NCBI GenBank assembly: GCA_003562605.1
Contig: PWUG01000422.1
Span: 1 to 21,768 of the forward strand
Direction: 5' to 3'
Origin: Syntrophomonadaceae bacterium
GTDB lineage: Bacteria; Bacillota_D; Dethiobacteria; DTU022
DNA: 21,768 bases
The position numbers were made by a program, and so were the translations under genes. Positions 1 to 6,614 of this stretch are shown here, in pieces (the first letter of the stretch is position 1; each line of letters begins with the position of its first letter). Under the pieces are notes generated by a model. It was not told where the DNA came from. It ran no database searches and was given only the letters and a program-made list of their open reading frames with translations.

Positions 1-234
1 CATGCCAACCGGCGCCATATCAATCACGTCTACTTCGGTGCGATCGCGCGTCAGCAGCTGTAAATGGCGGGTGGGAGACCCATCCCCTAGCAATAAAATT
101 TGCCAGGCGGGAGCTAGCTGTTCATGAGGTAAACCGGCCTGTACAGTAGGCTGCTCAGCTTGCCAGAGAGGTCGCAGAGCATGCCAGCCGCAAGGCACAG
201 CCGAATTTTGTATGGGCTGGGTTACGGAGGTCAA
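1..234 (-). CDS. Chorismate lyase-like protein, N-terminal part, cut by window edge
   Basis: Read on the minus strand, this open frame gives about 78 residues and runs off the left edge. It contains LLLGDGSPTRHLQLLT followed by TEVDVIDM, which I recognise from memory as the cyanobacterial chorismate pyruvate-lyase family (DUF98/UbiC-like). That enzyme splits chorismate into 4-hydroxybenzoate and pyruvate, the entry to plastoquinone ring synthesis. The start is uncertain. A stop codon lies just upstream of a TTG at 234, and an in-frame GTG at 198 is the alternative. A HIP1 octamer at 40-47 fits a resident cyanobacterial gene. It is unrelated to the polysaccharide genes and probably marks the left edge of the locus. 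Confidence 0.6.
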   Translation of the reverse strand, partial: MTSVTQPIQNSAVPCGWHALRPLWQAEQPTVQAGLPHEQLAPAWQILLLGDGSPTRHLQLLTRDRTEVDVIDMAPVGM

Positions 235-612
235 AGCACGTTACAAAAGTTCATCTAGTGTCTATAGTATCGTGCTTTCCAGAACAGCGCTGACGTAGCT
301 CTTTAATGACTGCTGGTAAAGTGGTGGATGATCCGGGCAAGGGGTTGTCAAGAGAGTAACGATCTGGCCTACCATATGACACTCCGTAAGATTAGCGGCA
401 CCACCCGCTCTGAGGCGGGGTGACAAGCCCGGAGTACCTTGGTCGGTCTCAAGAAAACCTACTAGAAGTTAGGCCTTTCGTTCTGGCAACACCTCCTCTT
501 TCTAGTACATGGTGATGAGCGAATACCGCCATTATCCGAGTTGATTCGAACCAAAGTAGCAGCGCAGCCAGTGGCGGCAGCAACCTGAAGGGTAGCCTAT
601 GAGTCCTGCTGC
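235..612. other. Non-coding stretch between chorismate lyase and transposase relic
   Basis: No convincing ORF is present. A small GC-rich hairpin can be drawn at 404-419 (CCCGC/GCGGG, 6-nt loop). The sequence around 400-500 looks unlike the AT-rich gaps elsewhere and may be the end of an older mobile element, but I cannot name it. It also contains whatever promoter serves the chorismate lyase. Confidence 0.4.
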
Positions 613-1407
613 GCTGCGGTCGCCTTCGACGAGTATCGAGAGATGTTCTATCAAGCCGCCAACCGCTTACCCCAGGAGGTGAAGGTGGTCTTGCTCGCCG
701 ACCGGGGCTTTATCCACACAGATGCCATGACAGCTATCACGACTGAGTTAGGGTGGCACTACCGGATTCGGATCAAGCGGAACACTTGGATTTGGCGGGC
801 GGGTCGCGGGTGGTGCCAATTGAAGGATATTCATCTCCAGCGCGGGGAGGCCTGCTGTTGGCACACCGTTAAGCTCCATAAAGGGCAGTGGTATGGCCCC
901 GTGCATGTGGCCTTTGGCTGCAACAACGTCAATGGTGAGTTTTGGGCTATTGTCAGTGATGAACCTACTCGTTTGCATACCTTCGAGGAATATGGCTTGC
1001 GCTTCGATATCGTAGCTTTAGCTTCCCGTAGGGTGGAGGCGTTTCTCGACGACCAATCGAACGGTTGGAATCTCCAGAAATCCCAGATTCGCTCGGTCTG
1101 TGCCCTCTCTCGCCTCTGGTTCCTCTTGGCGGTCGCCACCCTGTATGTCACCGCCCAAGGGGTCGAAGTGGTCACCACCGGCAAACGTCGCTGGGTTGAC
1201 TCCCATTGGTTTCGCGGCAATAGCTACTTTCGCATTGGCTGGGACTGGGTGAAGGCGGCCTTAGAGAACGGTTGGCCACTCATTCGTCACGTCCGTTTCA
1301 CCCATAACCGTGATCCTGAACCTGCCATGGCATCTCGGAAACAGCATGACCAGCGCACCTACCGCATCGAGTTCAAAATACACACGTACTGCTATGTTGC
1401 CGATTAG
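613..1407 (+). pseudogene. IS4-like DDE transposase, 5'-truncated and internally altered
   Basis: The longest ATG-started frame begins at 643, but recognisable sequence (AVAFDEYREM) starts near 613, and an in-frame TGA at 586-588 closes the frame upstream. The N-terminal part with the first catalytic Asp is therefore missing. Remaining landmarks, numbered from the 643 start, are LLADRGF with the second catalytic Asp at D20 and the YGLRFDI segment at 117-123. The latter is the beginning of the IS4-family Y-(2)-R-(3)-E signature. Eight codons (1012-1035) interrupt that signature just before the expected catalytic Glu (E132). The C-terminus, ending IHTYCYVAD, appears complete. Loss of the 5' end and an insertion at the active site make it almost certainly inactive. 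Confidence 0.8.
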
Positions 1408-1683
1408 TTTTGTCAGTCAACCAGCGTCAGCAGACCCGCTAGAATCATCCCGAGGCTATCCATCGGTGCACCGTGTTTTACTTACACCTGCACTCTATGC
1501 GGTAAATAGCTTTTCTCCAACCTCTCCCCCAAAAACTGTCCGGAGTGTTGAAACAAGGCTTTACGTGCTCTTTGCAGTGCTAACAACCTTCATGTAAAGT
1601 CTATCAAGCCTTTGTTGGAAATAGCAGTTCGCTTATCTGCATTGGGTACCTTAGGAATCGTAGGCTAGGTTAAATGAAGATAG

Positions 1684-1728
1684 CCCAACTTTACATTAAG
1701 CATGATAAAGGCTTAATGTAAAGTTGGG
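1684..1728. repeat. Perfect 18-bp inverted repeat with 9-nt loop
   Basis: The arms 1684-1701 (CCCAACTTTACATTAAGC) and 1711-1728 are exact reverse complements separated by 9 nt. No T-run follows on the plus strand, so it is not a standard intrinsic terminator. It could be a mobile-element end or a solo hairpin element. Confidence 0.85.
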
Positions 1729-1788
1729 TAGCAAGCAAGAATGACTAACACTTTATGTTTATGTCATATAAAGCTTTTAATAGCTTAA

Positions 1789-1884
1789 TATAGCGGTTTT
1801 CACCCGATTGAGGTACAGCTTAAGCCCGGTAATCCTTATGCAGCAAGGATTTCAATGTACCTTATCCAATAAAGAACCGCTATA
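1789..1884. repeat. MITE-like element, copy 1 (TATAGCGGTT termini)
   Basis: This 96-bp block starts TATAGCGGTT (1789-1798) and ends AACCGCTATA (1875-1884), a perfect 10-bp terminal inverted repeat. Imperfect complementarity continues inward (ATTGAGGTAC against GTACCTTATCC). It has no coding capacity. A diverged relative lies at 18597-18706, so this is a dispersed non-autonomous repeat rather than a gene-specific hairpin. Confidence 0.7.
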
Positions 1885-2519
1885 TACCAAAAAACGCCGT
1901 AAAAAGTTCGCAAAAATTGCCTATAAGCGAAGAATAATATAAATGGAAAGCTACTAATTTTTTTGATGAAAATAGCTAACGCTGGCCGGCAAAAATACAA
2001 CCATCTTTACCAAGAGTAACAAGTGACAGGTATCAGAAATGGTTGGTCGACTTATGCCACAGACCACTAATCATGTAAGCAGTTTCAACATCATGATTTG
2101 CATTTACTATTATTCCGGCTACCTTAATCGCTTTGCTTACTTGCATCAAGCTTGAAAAACCTGGCATCGTATAAATCATGTTCCGCTGGGCAAGATAGCC
2201 ATTCGAACCAAGTGGCCAAAACGATGGATAAAGCTCGCGATGCTTTCAAAGATTTCGATGGCATTACAAAAGACTTCATAATTACAGGGGTAGTTGCAAT
2301 CCTTGGCAGACAAAGGCTTTTTGACTTTTTATATAATTCATGATTATGAAAACTGCTATATTGAATGCTTGCTATCATATACCTAAAGACACCCTTAAGG
2401 AGTTCAGCCTTGTAATTTACTCTTACACAAAATAAGCATAATTGGCTACGAGGAGAGTATTTGAAATAAATTCATAAAGCAAAGCTAAAAGTAACACAGC
2501 ATAAGGGTTAATAAGAATC

Positions 2520-3794
2520 ATGAATTATTTAATGATTTTACCAGTATATTATTATCGATTAGACGAAAAAACTGTTTCTCTAGAGTCTGCTTTCGTCGAA
2601 CATCTTAAAGTACTAAAGCGAGAGTTATATCCTAGTTTCAGTCAAATGACCGTTGCGATGATAGAAATGACTGAGGCAGAGTATGGGCAGATGAAGACCA
2701 GTCACTCTCTGATTTCGGAAGAGGCTGATGGAATTACTATTCGGACTCATTACCGAAGTCAAGATTTTAATCTTCACGAGAATTGGATATTATCCACTTC
2801 AAAGTTCTATCTGTTTCATGGAATATCATATGCAAAAAATATATTTCAGCTAGTCAAGAGAGCTGATTTGATTCATGGTGGACCTTCTTATCTATGGACT
2901 CCCCCTAATTTTTTATATATTATCTTTAGTTTTTTGCTTAGAAGAAAAACAATTTTTGTTGTTGATATAGACTTCCGAAAATCAGGATGGATGCTCTATA
3001 AAACAGGTGAGATTTCCAAGAAAAGCTACTGGCTTGACAAATATATTTACAGTCCACTGCTTTCATTTCAAATCATAGTTGCTGCCTCTACTGGTTCATT
3101 GGTTTTACTCAAGGGGCAAAAGATGGCCCAGTATTACGGTCGCAACCGAGAGAATGTGAAGGATTTTCTAGATACAGTGCACAGCTCAAGATATATAATT
3201 TCAGAGTTAGATCTAGAGAAAAAAATATTTGAATTTGAGCAATTTAAAGCCCCCTTGAAAATAACTTATTTTGGTAGGTTGGTGAAATACAAAGGTGTTG
3301 ATTTATGCTTAGATGCTATTGAAGCCGTCCAGAGAAGAACTTCTCAAAAAATCGAATTTCATATTATTGGTTCGGGTGAAGAGGAAGCCTATTTAAGGGC
3401 TAAAACTACCAAGCTTGGAATCAATGAAATAGTCACTTTTCATGGCGCTTATCCATTTGGCCATGAGCTCTTTGAGCACTTATACAGCTGCCACTTGCTA
3501 CTTGCTACTCCCCTGAAGGAAGATACTCCCAGAAGTGCTATTGATGCCATGGCAGCAGGAATACCAATATTAGCATTTGACACTTATTACTATCGTAACC
3601 TTGAAAGTTCAGGCGCAGTTAAAACCGTTGAATGGATGTCGGTAGAACAACTCTACTTGAATATTCTGGAGGTCAATAATGACCGAGAAAAATGGGCACA
3701 AATGATGAGATCTGGAGTTGATTTTGCTCATCAAAATACTCAAGATATTTGGTTAAAAAAGCGTGTTGACTGGACACTTAAAATGTTCTCATAG
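2520..3794 (+). CDS. GT-B fold glycosyltransferase (GT4-like)
   Basis: This 424-residue cytoplasmic or membrane-associated glycosyltransferase probably adds one sugar to the lipid-linked repeat unit. The C-terminal nucleotide-sugar-binding half shows YFGRLVKYKGVD at 250-261, FHIIGSGEEEAYL at 280-292 and EDTPRSAIDAMAAGIPI at 334-350. This matches the GT4 layout. In the EX7E motif the first Glu is E334, but the second position is Asp (D342), a conservative departure. The N-terminal acceptor domain (1-230) is divergent and has hydrophobic stretches around 130-140 and 180-195, perhaps for membrane contact. The gene is AT-rich, lacks HIP1 sites and stands alone between relic zones. Donor and acceptor cannot be predicted. 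Confidence 0.85.
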   Translation: MNYLMILPVYYYRLDEKTVSLESAFVEHLKVLKRELYPSFSQMTVAMIEMTEAEYGQMKTSHSLISEEADGITIRTHYRSQDFNLHENWILSTSKFYLFHGISYAKNIFQLVKRADLIHGGPSYLWTPPNFLYIIFSFLLRRKTIFVVDIDFRKSGWMLYKTGEISKKSYWLDKYIYSPLLSFQIIVAASTGSLVLLKGQKMAQYYGRNRENVKDFLDTVHSSRYIISELDLEKKIFEFEQFKAPLKITYFGRLVKYKGVDLCLDAIEAVQRRTSQKIEFHIIGSGEEEAYLRAKTTKLGINEIVTFHGAYPFGHELFEHLYSCHLLLATPLKEDTPRSAIDAMAAGIPILAFDTYYYRNLESSGAVKTVEWMSVEQLYLNILEVNNDREKWAQMMRSGVDFAHQNTQDIWLKKRVDWTLKMFS

Positions 3795-3956
3795 GAGTTA
3801 AGGCTATTTAATTAGCAAGGGACTTAAAGATGTTACGGTTTCAGGCTAACTCTAATAATTCTTGGATTTCTCATGAGGTCTGTTTCAAGGAACTAAATGA
3901 GGCTATTTTAGCTCCGATAGGCTACTTTTATACCTTTGTCATCATTTATCGTTCGG

Positions 3957-4217
3957 TTACTTATCGGGCAGTCCATTTGAGCTCAATGCCCCAGCGCTGG
4001 CGGGGTCACCGCCAGCGGCAAACTGCTGTTGGTAACCACCTACCTGAGTCCCAGCGGGCGCGATTCCACCCTGGTCTAAATGGCCGGCATCATGGCTTAA
4101 CTGGGCAGCCGGGATGCCCTCAACCTGGACGTAGGCAGTTCCTTCAGCCTGTAACTGGGAGGGCGCCTGCTCAATCACAACCCGTGCACCGCCGGGCGAG
4201 TTCACAACGGCCTGGAG
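3957..4217 (-). pseudogene. GC-rich coding-like fragment, family not recognised
   Basis: On the minus strand this frame is open from 4217 to a TAA at 3957-3959 and reads SPGGARVVIEQAPSQLQAEG followed later by YVQVEGIPAAQL. Its codon choice looks like a real coding sequence, and GC is clearly higher than in the glycosyltransferase just upstream. The composition changes abruptly near 3960. No start, ribosome binding site or complete domain is visible, so I read it as a remnant of an unidentified gene. A competing plus-strand frame (3830-4348) crosses both compositional zones and is Arg/Pro/Gln-rich, as expected of a shadow. Confidence 0.3.
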
Positions 4218-4228
4218 CTATTCCTACA

Positions 4229-4262
4229 GCCCTAAACGCTCTAAACGCCCTAAACCCTAAAC
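4229..4262. repeat. Degenerate CCCTAAA-type short tandem repeat
   Basis: About four units based on CCCTAAA or CTCTAAACG lie in succession. The array resembles the CCTAAC array between rfbD and rfbA. It sits between two gene fragments. Confidence 0.6.
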
Positions 4263-4521
4263 AAGGATTCCGAGGCCTTCATAAAGCTCCCTTAAACGGG
4301 CCTTCCCCGTCCATAAAGACTCTACCTGCTCCCCTGCCAATCCGGTGAATGGCCCCCAGATCCTACTGTTAAACTGGCAGCGTACATTTTAGTACCAGGG
4401 CCAGTTCCAGCACCAAAGCAGGCAAAGTACCAAACTGTGCGGCTATTGCTAGCCTAGCCAGGCATAGTTCCAGGCAATAGTCCGGAAAACTCTGTTGCAC
4501 GCTCTATCGTTTACAGTTTAT

Positions 4522-4527
4522 GGAGGA
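4522..4527 (+). promoter_or_regulatory. Ribosome binding site GGAGGA for the truncated cupin gene
   Basis: GGAGGA lies 8 nt before the GTG at 4536 and is the strongest Shine-Dalgarno match that I noted on the plus strand. It decides the GTG start and shows that the 5' end of this broken gene is intact. Confidence 0.7.
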
Positions 4528-4535
4528 AATACATC

Positions 4536-4844
4536 GTGCATAAAACCGAAGACAAAGTCCAAATCCCAGCCTTTGCCCTGGCGGCACCGAACAATGGCCT
4601 AGCTGCCGCTGAAACCGAACTGCGGCCCTGGGGATCGTCTACCTTCCTAGAAAAGGCGTCTTGCCACAAAACTAAGCGCATCGAGGTCAATCCCGGACAC
4701 CGGTTGAGCCACTATCGCAGCGAACACTGGATTGTGGTTTCCGGTACCGCCAAGGTCATCACTCAATACCCTAAAGCCTTGCCCCACATAGGTTATGGCT
4801 TATTGAGAGGAACTATTGTTCTGCCTGAGTGGCCGAAACGATGA
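4536..4844 (+). pseudogene. Mannose-6-phosphate isomerase-type cupin, 3'-truncated
   Basis: From the GTG start, residues 29-75 read ELRPWGSSTFLEKA, then KRIEVNPGHRLSHYRSEHW and VVSGTAKV. This is the front of the type II mannose-6-phosphate isomerase cupin (ManA/ManC C-terminal domain), which interconverts mannose-6-P and fructose-6-P for GDP-mannose supply. The metal-binding His-x-His segment looks shortened: HYRSEH stands where full proteins usually have an extra QMHHH-type stretch. Homology stops near 4760. The remaining 27 or so residues come from a dispersed repeat (4769-4849), which supplies the stop codon. Full cupins need about 60 more residues, so the product is probably non-functional. 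It implies that the ancestral locus used mannose-derived sugars. Confidence 0.65.
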
Positions 4845-4849
4845 TTAAC
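4769..4849 (+). repeat. Dispersed 81-bp repeat, copy A
   Basis: This segment aligns without gaps, at roughly 70-75% identity by eye, with 14198-14278. Shared blocks include CCTTGCCCCA, GGTT and TTGTTC. Copy A joins directly onto the broken cupin gene and appears to have truncated it. Confidence 0.6.
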
Positions 4850-4874
4850 GCCAACTGAATCTAGGGATGCGTTG

Positions 4875-4896
4875 GTTGATTGAGAGTTGATTGAGA
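4875..4896. repeat. Two tandem copies of GTTGATTGAGA
   Basis: Two exact 11-bp units lie end to end (4875-4885 and 4886-4896), 25 bp before the ATG of the next gene. The 11-bp period roughly matches one DNA helical turn, so a binding site is possible but unproven. Confidence 0.75.
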
Positions 4897-4921
4897 ATAA
4901 ATATACGTGATCGAGGTAACT

Positions 4922-5887
4922 ATGGAAGTTAAGTCTTCAAGCCATTCCAATCGTTTCAAGCGTCAGACATTTCACTCAGTCCTTTTATATTGGAAACTTA
5001 CACAAGAACTACTACGTCCAATTCGACGGTCTCTAAAGCTTAACCGTTTACACCAAAGGAGAAAGGCGATTCAGAAGTTAGCGGCTCCTGAACATCGTCC
5101 TAAATCGCAACCAAAAGTCTTAGTCTACATTGCGCATATTGTTTCCTCTGAAGAAGCCAAGAATCAAGAGAAAGCATGTGCTAAAATTGAGCGCTTAAAG
5201 CATACGATTGATGGACTACTTTCAAGCTTTGCCCATTGTGATTTAAAGATTATAATAGCTACAGTTCCAGGAAGAAGCATTACTCACTATTTACCTAAAT
5301 ATCAGATTCAACATATTCAGGTCCAAGAAGAGTTAGACTGCGATCCAATGTTTGTAGGATTCAGGATTCAAGAGAATTTAGTTAATCAGGTAGAATCTTT
5401 CGACTGGTTCATCTTCATTGAAGACGATATTGTGATCAATGATGCTTTCTTTATTGAAAAGCTAGAGAATTTTAATCAAAGTTGTGGCTACGAAGATGCT
5501 GTCCTGTTACCTCATCGCTATGAAATAGATAAGGGTATAAAGCAATACATTGATCTAACTATTGACACAGAATTGGCTTGGAATAAGTTGTCAATCGTTA
5601 ATATTAGCGGAATTAAATTCGCTGAATATACCAACCCCCATGCAGGTATGTATTGTTTATCTCAGACTCAACTGCGTCGATGGATAAAATCGGGACGAAG
5701 TTGGCGGAACCAAGAATTGATAGTTGGTCCTTTAGAAAGCGCAGTAACCTTCTGTTTGCTAGAATGCTTTGCACTTTACAAGCCTCACCCTGACAACTTA
5801 CGTTTCTTAGAAGTTCGGCATTACGACACCAAATATTCTCAGCTGAATCCTGAGACTTCTCCCTATCGACTGTCGGGAGTTGTGTAA
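4922..5887 (+). CDS. Putative GT-A-like glycosyltransferase with EDD motif
   Basis: I chose the ATG at 4922 because GAGG at 4913-4916 sits 5 nt upstream. An in-frame GTG at 4907 would add five residues. The 321-residue product has a basic N-terminal tail (1-65, many Arg/Lys), then a strand KVLVYIAHIV at 65-74. FDWFIFIEDDIVINDAFF follows at 160-177. The hydrophobic run ending in Glu-Asp-Asp (167-169) is typical of the metal and nucleotide-sugar site in GT-A enzymes. NPHAGMYCLS at 238-247 and GPLESAVTFCLLE at 269-281 may form the acceptor side. No signal peptide or membrane span is seen. I cannot assign a CAZy family. Context supports a role in polysaccharide assembly. The gene is isolated, with repeat debris on both sides, and is AT-rich. 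Confidence 0.7.
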   Translation: MEVKSSSHSNRFKRQTFHSVLLYWKLTQELLRPIRRSLKLNRLHQRRKAIQKLAAPEHRPKSQPKVLVYIAHIVSSEEAKNQEKACAKIERLKHTIDGLLSSFAHCDLKIIIATVPGRSITHYLPKYQIQHIQVQEELDCDPMFVGFRIQENLVNQVESFDWFIFIEDDIVINDAFFIEKLENFNQSCGYEDAVLLPHRYEIDKGIKQYIDLTIDTELAWNKLSIVNISGIKFAEYTNPHAGMYCLSQTQLRRWIKSGRSWRNQELIVGPLESAVTFCLLECFALYKPHPDNLRFLEVRHYDTKYSQLNPETSPYRLSGVV

Positions 5888-5920
5888 TGAGACCTTGACT
5901 CTAGTTTTGGAGTTTAGACT

Positions 5921-5970
5921 AAGAGGTCATTATCTCCCCTCTCTTCAGAGAGGGGAGATAATGACCTCTT
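5921..5970. repeat. Perfect 23-bp inverted repeat with 4-nt loop
   Basis: The arms 5921-5943 and 5948-5970 are exact reverse complements, and the four-base loop TTCA could itself close further. It starts 33 bp after the stop of the glycosyltransferase and 16 bp beyond the 3' end of the minus-strand transposase relic. It could therefore block transcription from both sides. There is no T-run, so classical intrinsic termination is not shown. A hairpin this perfect beside decayed genes may be a recent insertion. Confidence 0.85.
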
Positions 5971-5986
5971 AAGGGTGATCTGAGAG

Positions 5987-6486
5987 CTAAGCGACGGTTT
6001 TTGACGTTTTTTTAGGACGACTGGCTCGTTTTCTGACGGTGGGATAGCGAGGTTTGCGGTTTTGTTTTTGGCCTTTGGGCCACCCCGGCGACTTACCTCG
6101 GGGGTTGGGGGCTGTGGCCGGTGTTCTCAACCGGGCTAAAAGTGTGCGATAGAATCAGAGACCCGTCCGGGAGTCAGAATAGCCAGAGTTTTCTGCCAGG
6201 GCAGGGGGGAATCCTGCACTAGGTCTCGGGTGAGCCAGAATTGCCAGGTGGCCAAGGGCATCAGATCGCTCCAGCGCTCGGCGGCTTTAGGTTCACCGAG
6301 TTAGGGGACCGTCCAGTGAAGGCGCTGCTTCAAGAATCGGTACCAATGCTCTAGGGCAAAGCGCCTGAGGTAGCATGTCCAGAGGTGCTCCAGGTCGGGG
6401 CAGGTGTCGCCGACCCAGACTAACCACAACGGACAAGTCGAGCGGGACTGTCCGTCCTCATCAAGTCGTTGCACCTGACTCATGCC
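5987..6486 (-). pseudogene. IS701-like transposase relic, C-terminal part only
   Basis: On the minus strand the frame PLWLVWVGDTCPDLEHLW leads to YLRRFALEHWYRFLKQRLHW, the conserved C-terminal region of IS701-type transposases. An in-frame TAA right after WTVP at about 6301-6303 interrupts it. The same frame then continues as LGEPKAAERWSDLMPL, so the stop replaces one codon, probably Gln or Lys. A second lesion near 6140 shifts the frame. The expected basic tail (SPGWPKG, later RKPRYPTVRKR) then ends at TAG 5987-5989. The 5' half, including most catalytic residues, is absent. At least three inactivating changes make this an old relic. Confidence 0.8.
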
Positions 6487-6548
6487 CCCTATCCTATTTC
6501 CTTCGGGAAAGCTAGGTCAACGGCTCTTTTCAGGGGAGACTAGCTCAG

Positions 6549-6573
6549 CGGAGTCGTTCGGGTAGCGTCTCCG
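6549..6573. repeat. Short dispersed-repeat-like palindrome
   Basis: CGGAG (6549-6553) and CTCCG (6569-6573) flank a GC-rich core. Its style (TCGTTCGGGTAGCGT) recalls the small dispersed repeats common between cyanobacterial genes. It lies in the 128-bp gap between the IS701-like relic and the end of the wzy-like gene. Confidence 0.35.
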
Positions 6574-6614
6574 AAAAAACATCACAAAGAATACTTTATT
6601 TTGTACTCTGCACC

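Larger units (their letters stand above)
1408..2519. other. 1.1-kb gene-poor region with small repeats
   Basis: I see no gene I can support. Short frames exist around 2124-2378 (minus) and 2152-2343 (plus, TTG start), but they overlap each other and have no recognisable motif or ribosome binding site. The region holds the long perfect hairpin at 1684-1728 and the inverted-repeat element at 1789-1884. The stretch just after 1407 is probably the right flank of the transposase relic. The last 150 bp are AT-rich and must contain the promoter for the glycosyltransferase at 2520. No clear Shine-Dalgarno sequence precedes that gene. Confidence 0.45.

Noticed and set aside
2124..2378. Two overlapping short frames on opposite strands (2124-2378 minus, 2152-2343 plus)
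   Set aside because: The plus frame needs a TTG start. Neither has a ribosome binding site, a recognisable motif or any contextual support.
3830..4348. 172-residue plus-strand open frame
   Set aside because: It crosses an abrupt composition change, is rich in Arg, Pro and Gln in its second half, shows no domain, and lies opposite a better coding-like frame.
5921..5970. Intrinsic terminator
   Set aside because: The stem is excellent, but no T-run follows on either strand, so I list it as an inverted repeat only.
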